Shown one piece after another: positions 56,681-64,000 of a stretch of 64,000 bases of DNA. The stretch comes from CAURNT01 sp963526495 (lineage in GTDB: Bacteria; Fusobacteriota; Fusobacteriia; Fusobacteriales; Leptotrichiaceae), in the NCBI GenBank assembly GCA_963526495.1, contig CAURNT010000003.1, positions 30,933-94,932 of the forward strand. Direction: 5' to 3'. Made by a program: the position numbers and the translations under genes. How positions within the stretch are numbered: position 1 is the first letter of the stretch; every line of letters begins with the position of its first letter. The notes under the pieces were generated by a model. It searched no databases and had not been told where the DNA came from. It saw only the letters and a program-made list of their open reading frames with translations.

Positions 56681-58297
56681 ATGGAGTTGATATTAGAAAG
56701 TAGTTTAAAATATGATTTTAATATAACTGATTTAGCTATAGATCCATTAAATTCCAATATTATACTTACAGGTGATAGCTTAAATTTTTTAAGTGATAAT
56801 AAGATAATTAAAAGTATAAAAAGTAGTATGAAGAATAGTATGAATTTAAGGTTCATAAAGTATCAAGATCAATTATTTCAAAGTAATGATTTTTATGTTA
56901 TTTCTAATCTTAATCTACATAAAATTAGTGGAAACAAAAAAAAGAAAATTGAAGAAGTAGACTTAAATATTTTAGATAGATTTACAGAAAATATACAGGT
57001 AACATCAGCAGGTGATGTTGTATATATATCTAATAATGTTTTGTATTCATATAATATTGAATCTAAAGATATTAAAAGTTATTCATTGAGAGATTTAGGT
57101 CAGGGTATATATAAAATGTATCTTTCAGGAGATAATGTATTGATTAAACATAGAAAAAATTTAGAAAATAATATTAAAATATTAATATTTAATATTAAAA
57201 AGTTAGAGAAAATAATAGAAATAGATTCTAATATTAATCAAATATATTCTAAAATTATTGGATATAATTTTCTTGCATCAACTGATGATGGAAGTGTTGA
57301 ATTATGGGATATTTTAGAAGGTGAAGTAAAAGCATCATATAATATATCTAAATATAAAATTACTTATATAGATAATGATGAAGATAATAAATATTATTAT
57401 TTTGGAAATTCTGTTGGAGAGTTAATAATTACTGATATTTACTTTAATATAGTTAAGATTGAGAATGTATTTAGAAGTGAAATAAAAAAAATAGTATCTT
57501 TTAATTCTAAAATATATGTACTTTCACATGATAATAAAATTAAAGTTTATAAAAAAATACAAGGTATAGAAGAAAATCTTATAGATGATTTTATGAATAA
57601 ATATAATATAGATGAATCATATAGAGATTTCTTTAATATAGAAAAGGTTTCAAATATACAAAATTTTATTAATAACCTTAATTTTGAAAGTAAAGAATAT
57701 ACACCAAGTGAAGAAAAAATATTTAGAGCACTTGAAATGAAAGTTGAAGATATAAAAGTATGTATATTGGGTAAAGATCCATATTTTCAAAAAGGAGTTG
57801 CAACAGGACTTGCATTTGAAGTAAATAAAGATTCTTGGAATGATGAAAGTATAAATACTTCTTTAAAAAATATTTTAAAATTGATATATAAAACTTATAC
57901 TGGTGAAATAAAAGATATTAACTATATTAGAAAAATGATAGAAAATAATAAATTTAAAATATTAGCACCTAATTTATTGTTTGAAAGTTGGATGAAGCAA
58001 GGAGTGTTACTTCTTAATTCCTCTTTAACAACATTGGTTGGAAGTGCCGGTATGCACCATAAGTTTTGGACTCCAATTATTAAAGAATTAATAGAATATA
58101 TAAGTTCTAAAAATAATAATATTACATATTTATTATGGGGTAATGATGCAATAATATTTGAAAAAAATATATTAAACGGTAATATAGTAAAACATAATCA
58201 TCCAGCAATAGTAGGTAAATTAGATAATCCTAATGATTTTATGAATGGTAAATCATTTGAAAATACTAAAAATATAGTTAATTGGAAAGGGATATAG
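56681..58297 (+). CDS. Beta-propeller/uracil-DNA glycosylase fusion protein
   Basis: 538 residues. Residues about 1-300 look like a beta-propeller: regularly spaced hydrophobic strands with a clear WD-like unit at 196-212 (FLASTDDGSVELWDIL). Residues about 315-538 match family-1 uracil-DNA glycosylase: VCILGKDPYF at 361-369 (normally GQDPYH; catalytic Asp D366 kept), GLAFEV with the uracil-stacking Phe F379, GVLLLNSSLT with N446, and NHPA at 506-509 with H507 in the HPSP position. The family His of GQDPYH is Phe here. No other ung is in the window. It sits between rnj and ligA, fitting base-excision repair with the ligase. The domain fusion is not one I recognise from characterised enzymes. 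Confidence 0.75.
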   Translation: MELILESSLKYDFNITDLAIDPLNSNIILTGDSLNFLSDNKIIKSIKSSMKNSMNLRFIKYQDQLFQSNDFYVISNLNLHKISGNKKKKIEEVDLNILDRFTENIQVTSAGDVVYISNNVLYSYNIESKDIKSYSLRDLGQGIYKMYLSGDNVLIKHRKNLENNIKILIFNIKKLEKIIEIDSNINQIYSKIIGYNFLASTDDGSVELWDILEGEVKASYNISKYKITYIDNDEDNKYYYFGNSVGELIITDIYFNIVKIENVFRSEIKKIVSFNSKIYVLSHDNKIKVYKKIQGIEENLIDDFMNKYNIDESYRDFFNIEKVSNIQNFINNLNFESKEYTPSEEKIFRALEMKVEDIKVCILGKDPYFQKGVATGLAFEVNKDSWNDESINTSLKNILKLIYKTYTGEIKDINYIRKMIENNKFKILAPNLLFESWMKQGVLLLNSSLTTLVGSAGMHHKFWTPIIKELIEYISSKNNNITYLLWGNDAIIFEKNILNGNIVKHNHPAIVGKLDNPNDFMNGKSFENTKNIVNWKGI

Positions 58298-58298
58298 T

Positions 58299-60317
58299 AT
58301 GTCTACATTATTTGAATTATTAGAAGATGATATTGCAGACAAGTATAAAAAACTAAAAGAAGAGATAGAAAAATATAATCATTTTTACTATAACTTAGAT
58401 CAAAGTTTGGTAACAGATTATGAATATGATATGTTAATGAAGGAATTAATAGAACTGGAGAAAGAGTATCCTTATCTTAAGGATAAAACTTCTCCAACTG
58501 CTCTTATAGGGGGAGTTTCTAGTAATAAATTTAAGAAAGTTAAACATAATAAGGCAATGCTAAGTTTATCGAATACATATAACATGGTAGATATAGAGAA
58601 TTTTGATTTGAGAGTAAAAAAAATTGTAGGTAGATCTGTAGACTATGTTTTAGAGTTAAAGCTTGATGGTTTAAGTATAAGTTTAATTTATGAAAAAGGT
58701 ATTCTTAAACAAGGAATAACTCGTGGTGATGGGAGTATAGGAGAAGATGTTACTGAGAATATTATGCAAATATCTTCTATACCTAAGAAATTAAATAGTG
58801 AAATTGATATAGAAGTTAGAGGAGAGATAGTATTACCGCTTTCAGAATTTGTAAGAATTAATAACGAAAAGGAAGAAGTTGGAGAAACGGTATTTGCAAA
58901 TCCTAGAAATGCAGCAGCAGGAACTTTAAGACAATTAGATAAAGATATAGTTAAAGAAAGAAATCTTGATTGCTATATTTATTATTTAATAGATTTTGAT
59001 AAATTTAATATTAAAACACATATTCAATCTATAGAATTTATTAAAAGCCTTGGATTTAAAACAACAAATGTATTTGAAAAATGTGAAAATTTAAAACAAT
59101 TAGAAGAAAGAATCTCGTATTGGGATATAGAAAGAAAAAAATTAGATTTTGAAACAGATGGTATGGTAATAAAAGTTAATGATTTTTCGCTATATAATGA
59201 GTTAGGTTTTACGGCTAAATCTCCTAGATGGGCAATAGCGTATAAATTTATGACGGAAAAAAAGGAAACAAAACTATTAGATGTTTCATATCAAGTAGGA
59301 AGAACTGGAGTTGTAACACCAGTTGCTGAGCTTAAAGCTGTTAATTTATCAGGAAGTATTGTAAAAAGAGCTAGTCTTCATAATTTTGATGAAATAGAAA
59401 GATTAGGATTAAAAATAGGTGATATTGTAGTTATTGAAAAAGCTGCAGAAATAATACCACAAGTTATAGGTGTTAATATTGACAAAAGAAAAGGAAATGA
59501 GAAAGATATAGAAATACCTAAATTGTGTCCATCTTGTCAAAGTGAATTAGAAAAAGAAAGAGATATAGTAGCATTAAAATGTAAAAATGATAATTGCCCT
59601 GAAAAAGTAAAGAAAAAAATAGAATATTTTGTAAGTAGAGATGCTTTAAATATACAAGGATTAGGTAGTAAAATAGTAGCTAGATTATTAGAGTTAGGTT
59701 TAATTTCTGATTTTTTAGATATATATGAATTACACAATCATAGAGAAACTTTGATAGGACTTGAAAAAATGGGGGAAAAGAGTGTTGATAAATTATTGGA
59801 AAATATAGAAAAAAGTAAAACTATTTCCTTTGATAAGATTATATATTCTTTGGGAATAGATTATGTAGGTAAAAGTGCATCTAAAGTATTAGCTCAAAAC
59901 TTTAAAAATATAGATAATTTAATAAATGCTAAATTAGAAGAATTGTTAAATATAGAAGGAATAGGAGATAAAGTTGCAAATTCTATATTAAACTACTTCC
60001 AAAATGTTAAAAATTTTGATATAATGTACAGGTTAAAATATTATGGATTTAATTTATCTTATGAAGAAGAAGTAAAAGAATATAATTCTTTTATAACAGG
60101 TTATAGCTTTCTTGCTACTGGTAAGCTAAATACTTATACAAGAGATGAAATTAAAGAAATAATAATTAGAAATAACGGAAAATATATTTCATCAGTAAGT
60201 AAAAATTTAGACTATTTAATAGTAGGTGAAAAGGCTGGTTCAAAACTTGCTAAAGCTGAAAAGTTAGGTATAAAGATTTTAACTGAAGATGAATTTATAG
60301 AGAAACTAAGAAAATAA
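58299..60317 (+). CDS. ligA: NAD-dependent DNA ligase
   Basis: 672 residues, full length. Ia domain; adenylation-site Lys K121 in LELKLDGLSI; ELRVEG-type IEVRGEIVLP; NPRNAAAGTLRQLD; the OB fold with YQVGRTGVVTPVAEL; the four-Cys zinc finger (CPSC ... CKNDNC); helix-hairpin-helix repeats (NIQGLGSKIVARLLELG, LNIEGIGDKVANSIL); and a C-terminal BRCT domain. Starts 2 bp after the glycosylase-fusion stop and so is likely co-translated with it. Confidence 0.96.
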   Translation: MSTLFELLEDDIADKYKKLKEEIEKYNHFYYNLDQSLVTDYEYDMLMKELIELEKEYPYLKDKTSPTALIGGVSSNKFKKVKHNKAMLSLSNTYNMVDIENFDLRVKKIVGRSVDYVLELKLDGLSISLIYEKGILKQGITRGDGSIGEDVTENIMQISSIPKKLNSEIDIEVRGEIVLPLSEFVRINNEKEEVGETVFANPRNAAAGTLRQLDKDIVKERNLDCYIYYLIDFDKFNIKTHIQSIEFIKSLGFKTTNVFEKCENLKQLEERISYWDIERKKLDFETDGMVIKVNDFSLYNELGFTAKSPRWAIAYKFMTEKKETKLLDVSYQVGRTGVVTPVAELKAVNLSGSIVKRASLHNFDEIERLGLKIGDIVVIEKAAEIIPQVIGVNIDKRKGNEKDIEIPKLCPSCQSELEKERDIVALKCKNDNCPEKVKKKIEYFVSRDALNIQGLGSKIVARLLELGLISDFLDIYELHNHRETLIGLEKMGEKSVDKLLENIEKSKTISFDKIIYSLGIDYVGKSASKVLAQNFKNIDNLINAKLEELLNIEGIGDKVANSILNYFQNVKNFDIMYRLKYYGFNLSYEEEVKEYNSFITGYSFLATGKLNTYTRDEIKEIIIRNNGKYISSVSKNLDYLIVGEKAGSKLAKAEKLGIKILTEDEFIEKLRK

Positions 60318-60326
60318 GGAGAGTTT

Positions 60327-61340
60327 ATGGATTTATTTATTCCAAAAGACTATAAAACTAGTCTTGATATTATGCAAACAGAAATTGCAATAAAAGAAGT
60401 AAAAGATTTTTTTGAGAGAGGGCTTGCAGATGCTTTAAATTTAACTAGAATTTCGGCGCCTTTATTTGTAGTAAAATCTACAGGACTTAATGATAATTTA
60501 AATGGTGTAGAAAGACCAGTTGCTTTTGATATGAAGGAAGATCCTAATTTAAATATCGAAATAATACATTCTTTAGCTAAATGGAAAAGACTTGCTCTTA
60601 AACGTTATGGAGTTAAAGAAGGTTATGGAATATATACAGATATGAATGCAATAAGACGTGATGAAGATCTTGATAATACACATTCTATATATGTAGATCA
60701 GTGGGATTGGGAGAGAGTTATAACTCCTGAAGATAGAGCAAGAGGGTTAGATTTCTTAAAAGAAATAGTAACAAAAATATATAAAGTATTTATTGCAACA
60801 GAAGCGTATTTAAATATGAAGTATCATGAATTAAAAACTTTATTACCTAATGATATATATTTCTTAACATCTCAAGAGTTAGAAGATATGTATCCAAATT
60901 TAACACCTAAACAAAGAGAAAATGAAATTACTAAAAAATATAAGGCAGTTTTCTTGATGCAAATAGGTAAGTTTTTAAATAGTGGTGAAAGACATGATGG
61001 TCGTGCTCCAGATTATGACGATTGGGATTTAAATGGAGATATATTAGTGTGGAATGATATTTTAGGAACTTCATTTGAGTTATCATCTATGGGTATAAGA
61101 GTAGATAAAGAAGCGTTAAATAAACAATTAGATAAATTAAACTTAAATGAAAGAAAAGAATTAGACTTCCATAAAGCTTTATTAAATGATGAATTACCTT
61201 TAACTATAGGTGGAGGAATAGGTCAATCAAGAATTTGTATGTTCTTATTACAAAAAGCACATATAGGTGAAGTTCAAGCTTCAATTTGGTCTGATGAAAT
61301 AGAAAAAGTATGTAAAGAAAATGGTATAAATTTATTATAA
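60327..61340 (+). CDS. asnA: Aspartate-ammonia ligase (asparagine synthetase A)
   Basis: Makes asparagine from aspartate, ammonia and ATP via an aspartyl-tRNA-synthetase-like fold. 337 residues, typical of AsnA (330). Good matches: ISAPLFVVKSTGLNDNLNG, ERPVAFDM, SLAKWKRLALKRYG, GIYTDMNAIRRDE, HSIYVDQWDWERVI and GGGIGQSRICMFLL. Last gene of the mnmG operon, closed by a terminator. No signs of transfer. Confidence 0.96.
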   Translation: MDLFIPKDYKTSLDIMQTEIAIKEVKDFFERGLADALNLTRISAPLFVVKSTGLNDNLNGVERPVAFDMKEDPNLNIEIIHSLAKWKRLALKRYGVKEGYGIYTDMNAIRRDEDLDNTHSIYVDQWDWERVITPEDRARGLDFLKEIVTKIYKVFIATEAYLNMKYHELKTLLPNDIYFLTSQELEDMYPNLTPKQRENEITKKYKAVFLMQIGKFLNSGERHDGRAPDYDDWDLNGDILVWNDILGTSFELSSMGIRVDKEALNKQLDKLNLNERKELDFHKALLNDELPLTIGGGIGQSRICMFLLQKAHIGEVQASIWSDEIEKVCKENGINLL

Positions 61341-61341
61341 T

Positions 61342-61366
61342 AAAAAGGAGCTTTCGCTCCTTTTTT
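61342..61366. terminator. Bidirectional terminator between asnA and the nucleotidase gene
   Basis: AAAAAGGAGC (61342-61351), loop TTTC, GCTCCTTTTT (61356-61365): a perfect 10-bp stem with T runs in both directions. Confidence 0.9.
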
Positions 61367-61369
61367 GTT

Positions 61370-63163
61370 TTATTTATTATTATGGAATATTACATTTGAT
61401 TCAGTATAAGATTCAAATGAAGGGTGATCTTTCATAAATTTAATGAAACTTTCAGCATCTGGAATGAAAGTATCAGTAGGTTCAGCAGATTTATCTTTAG
61501 ATAATCTTCCAAATGTTGCATAACCATCTTTTCCTCCAGCTATATATGCATTAGTTCCTACTACATATTTTTTATTCATATTTATAGGTACCCAAGAATT
61601 TGTAGCTTTATCAAATACTTCAACTTTTATTATTCTCTTACCATCAGCATTAGGTTTTTCATTAGCTTCATATCTAATATTTGCTCCATAAGGGAAAGCA
61701 CCTGTTGAACCATCAACTAATGCAAATTGTAAAGCATCTTCTAAAACTTGTACTATTTCTTTACCTGGTATGTTAAATGTAAATAATGTATTACCAAATG
61801 GTAAGAATGTATATGCATCATTAAATGTAATATCACCAGGAACTATATCAGCTCTAACTCCACCTGCATTTTGTATAGTTAAATCAACATTATGCATTTG
61901 ATTTAGCATAGTTTCAGCAACAAATCTTGTAGCTACTGAACCTTGAGGATTTGAACCATCTCTTCCAGGTATTCTATTAGCAGATCCTCCAGGCATTGTT
62001 GCACCTTTAATAGATCCAACTACTTGTTTAGAAAGTAAATCTTTTTCAGCTTTAAATTTAGCTAAAACTTTAGAAGTTTTAGGATCTTCTTGAGCTATAC
62101 TGATAGATTTCAATGATTTTAATTTATTGATTGCATCTATTCTTTCTTGACCTTCAAGTTCTGCCCATTTTCCTTCTTTATTTCTAGCTTGTAATTTATC
62201 TGTATGCATTAATACATAAGGATTATTTCTAGTTATACTTGCTATTCCATCAGCTGAGAATTTAATTCCTAAATCTCCAACAAGTCCAGAGTAGCACCAA
62301 GCTTCTACAACGTATACAGGTTCACCATTTGGATTATTAAATTTAGTAGGATATTCTTGTACAACTGGAAGTCCAAGTCCTCTTAATTCATCATTACCAT
62401 ATAGATAGTGAGAGTCTCCTGTTATAATAATATCTATATCATTAACTTTTTGAGCAATTTCAAAGTTTTTTTCAGTTCCTGCATGAGATAATAATATTAT
62501 TTTATTAACTCCTTGAGCTTTTAAAGTATTTGCCATAATTTGTGATGTTTCTATTTCATCATAGAATTTAACGTCAGCACCAGGACTTGAAGAATTAATA
62601 GTTTTTTTAACAGTGTCTAATCCAATGATTCCTATTTTTTCTCCATCAACTGTTATGATATCATAAGGTTTCCATTTATCATAAAGTATAGAACTTTTAT
62701 CAGGTATTACGTTTGCAGATAATACAGGTATTTTTAAAGGTTCTAATAATTTTAATAATCCTTCATTTCCAGCATCAAATTCATGATTTCCCAATGTGAA
62801 GTAATCAAATCCACCTTCATTCATAACGGCAGCATCAGCAGAACCTCCAAATAGAGTAAAGTAAAGTGTTCCTGTAATTGCATCTCCAGCATGTAGAACT
62901 AAAGGATTTTTTCTACTTTTCTTCAATTCTTTAATTTTATGGTTTACAGCTGAAAATCCTCCAATATTTACTTTAACTTGTTGACCATTTAATTTTATTC
63001 TATGCTCAGTTGGTTCTAAGTAAGAATGGTGATCGTTAATGTGAATTATACTTAATTCTACACCTTTATGTTTAACAGCTTTAGGTGTTGTTTTAACAAT
63101 AGCTGCGTTAGCTGTAGTAGCAAGGGCAATTGCCATTGCACTAGCAATCATTTTTTTGTTCAT
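61370..63163 (-). CDS. Secreted 5'-nucleotidase / UshA-family metallophosphatase
   Basis: 597 residues with a signal peptide (MNKKMIASAMAIALATTANA, cleavage after residue 20 or 21). N-terminal calcineurin-like domain: IHINDHHSYLEP, HAGDAITGTLYF, LGNHEFDAGNEG, SHAGTEKN and ITGDSHY, the two-metal ligands. C-terminal 5'-nucleotidase domain with NAGGVRADIVPGDITFNDAYTFLPFGN, the substrate-binding loop, and NAYIAGGKDGY. Expected to release nucleosides and phosphate from extracellular nucleotides in the periplasm. Preceded by RBS AAGGAGC and 36 bp from the upstream gene, so the two likely share a transcript. Confidence 0.93.
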   Translation of the reverse strand: MNKKMIASAMAIALATTANAAIVKTTPKAVKHKGVELSIIHINDHHSYLEPTEHRIKLNGQQVKVNIGGFSAVNHKIKELKKSRKNPLVLHAGDAITGTLYFTLFGGSADAAVMNEGGFDYFTLGNHEFDAGNEGLLKLLEPLKIPVLSANVIPDKSSILYDKWKPYDIITVDGEKIGIIGLDTVKKTINSSSPGADVKFYDEIETSQIMANTLKAQGVNKIILLSHAGTEKNFEIAQKVNDIDIIITGDSHYLYGNDELRGLGLPVVQEYPTKFNNPNGEPVYVVEAWCYSGLVGDLGIKFSADGIASITRNNPYVLMHTDKLQARNKEGKWAELEGQERIDAINKLKSLKSISIAQEDPKTSKVLAKFKAEKDLLSKQVVGSIKGATMPGGSANRIPGRDGSNPQGSVATRFVAETMLNQMHNVDLTIQNAGGVRADIVPGDITFNDAYTFLPFGNTLFTFNIPGKEIVQVLEDALQFALVDGSTGAFPYGANIRYEANEKPNADGKRIIKVEVFDKATNSWVPINMNKKYVVGTNAYIAGGKDGYATFGRLSKDKSAEPTDTFIPDAESFIKFMKDHPSFESYTESNVIFHNNK

Positions 63164-63199
63164 AATTTACGCTCCTTAATAAAAATTTCTATGTATAAT

Positions 63200-63964
63200 T
63201 TAATATATACCATCAATTAGATTTCTATATGTATCTACTCTTGTATCAATATTAGTATTTTCTAAAGCTTTACGTGGTGCTTCTATGAAAGAGAAATCTT
63301 CAATTTCTACACCTTCAAAGTTTTTGTTAAATATACCATGTGCAAGAGCTAAAGTTTGTTTAGTTTTTAAAGTGCCAGAGATAGTCATAACTCTAACTTC
63401 TATTTGTTTAAACTTTTTTCTTCCTGAATAATCTTTTAAAATTTCTTTTTGAATTTCTTTTAATACATCTTTACTAGATAAATTATCATAAACATTTATT
63501 TGTTTTTTATCTACTATTTCTTCAAGTTGAGATAATAGAAAATTAGCATTTCCATCTTTGTTGTTTATAAATATTTTAGCATTAGCATTAGCATGAGCTG
63601 CAACCAATATTTTTTGAGTTTCCTCATAAAGTATTTTTTCATCATTAGTTGAAACTGGTTCAAAATAAATATATTGAATTATTTTTGGAACCAAATTTTT
63701 ATCTGATTTAAAAATTTTTACAAAGATTTTTTCAACAACATCAATATGTTTCATGAAATTATCTGCTTCTTTTTTGTCGATTTTGTATAGTTTACTCTTA
63801 AGAGAATTAACATCTTTTTGCTTATTAGCTATTGAGTATGCAAGTTTTGAACTAACAATTTCAAAGTTTTTTTCATCATTTTTATTTAATTTAATATTAT
63901 TGAAATCATTTACACTTGAAATAGCAATGCTTGATAAAGCAAATAACATTAAAAATTTCTTCAT
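63200..63964 (-). CDS. Secreted protein of unknown function
   Basis: About 254 residues from ATG 63964 (RBS AGAGGTG; an in-frame GTG at 63973 lies inside the RBS). The signal peptide MKKFLMLFALSSIAISS ends near residue 17. The mature part is lysine-rich and mostly helical, without cysteines or obvious enzyme motifs; a helix containing ILVAAHANANAKIFI and a C-terminal IDTRVDTYRNLIDG stand out. I do not recognise the family. It is transcribed with the downstream 5'-nucleotidase, so it may act with it in the periplasm, but that is only context. A -10 like TATACT lies at 63985-63990; its -35 would be outside the window. Confidence 0.65.
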   Translation of the reverse strand: MKKFLMLFALSSIAISSVNDFNNIKLNKNDEKNFEIVSSKLAYSIANKQKDVNSLKSKLYKIDKKEADNFMKHIDVVEKIFVKIFKSDKNLVPKIIQYIYFEPVSTNDEKILYEETQKILVAAHANANAKIFINNKDGNANFLLSQLEEIVDKKQINVYDNLSSKDVLKEIQKEILKDYSGRKKFKQIEVRVMTISGTLKTKQTLALAHGIFNKNFEGVEIEDFSFIEAPRKALENTNIDTRVDTYRNLIDGIY

Positions 63965-64000
63965 ATATATCACCTCTTTATATAAGTATACAATATTTTT

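Noticed and set aside
1..64000. tRNA, rRNA or classical riboswitch genes
   Set aside because: Intergenic spaces were scanned by eye; none shows a cloverleaf, rRNA core sequence or known aptamer. All regular hairpins are explained as terminators.

Overview
The window is very AT-rich (roughly three quarters A+T by eye), with tightly packed operons that often overlap by a few bases and a strong bias to A/T-ending codons. Diderm surface machinery (a two-partner-secretion pair, a YadA-type trimeric autotransporter fused to an OmpA domain, Lpp-type lipoproteins) sits beside low-GC Gram-positive-like housekeeping genes (RNase Y, RNase J, YmdB, GatCAB, Rex). This mix fits Fusobacteriota, most likely family Leptotrichiaceae (Streptobacillus/Sneathia/Leptotrichia relatives). 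That placement is recognition plus inference, not a database result.

Layout. 1-8324 is a core operon: a small lipoprotein, rny, ymdB, cmk, alr, a CvpA-like protein, an M16 peptidase, rodA and an RluA-family pseudouridine synthase. 8341-18724 is an inserted accessory island. It begins with a 5'-truncated IS1202-like transposase and continues with a large TpsA/CdiA-like exoprotein ending in a lipase-like toxin domain, an immunity candidate, a second silent toxin C-terminus with its own immunity paralogue, and a short TpsB/CdiB transporter. The island lies between two perfect 27-bp direct repeats (8314-8340 and 18725-18751) and has TGTCA/TGACA ends. 18752-22189 carries a cold-shock gene and a four-gene peptide/nickel-type ABC transporter without a binding protein. 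22202-25482 (minus strand) is uvrD/pcrA followed by two tandem secreted NlpC/P60-like hydrolases.

25797-35475 is a complete galactose module: a ROK regulator, the mglBAC transporter, then galK, galM, galE and galT, taking external galactose to UDP-glucose/glucose-1-phosphate. gpmA (minus) and pflB follow, serving glycolysis and formate-producing fermentation. 38892-41468 encodes the YadA-OmpA fusion with 279-bp internal tandem repeats. 41656-50865 is a second core operon: gatC, gatA, gatB, a PASTA-bearing PBP, priA, def, fmt and rex. 50974-61340 holds a PpiD/SurA-like foldase, mnmG, rnj, a beta-propeller/uracil-DNA-glycosylase fusion, ligA and asnA. The window closes on the minus strand with a secreted 5'-nucleotidase and an unrecognised secreted protein.

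The most noteworthy system is the contact-dependent-inhibition-like locus at 9270-18685. Its two C-terminal modules encode related GHSLGG lipase-type toxins, each followed by a related membrane-anchored immunity candidate. The second module starts at the same 40-bp junction used inside the big exoprotein and is bracketed by a perfect 52-bp direct repeat, the expected anatomy of an orphan toxin/immunity cassette waiting for recombination. Other good targets are the propeller-UDG fusion and the trimeric autotransporter with a periplasmic OmpA tail. No rRNA, tRNA or CRISPR array was seen.
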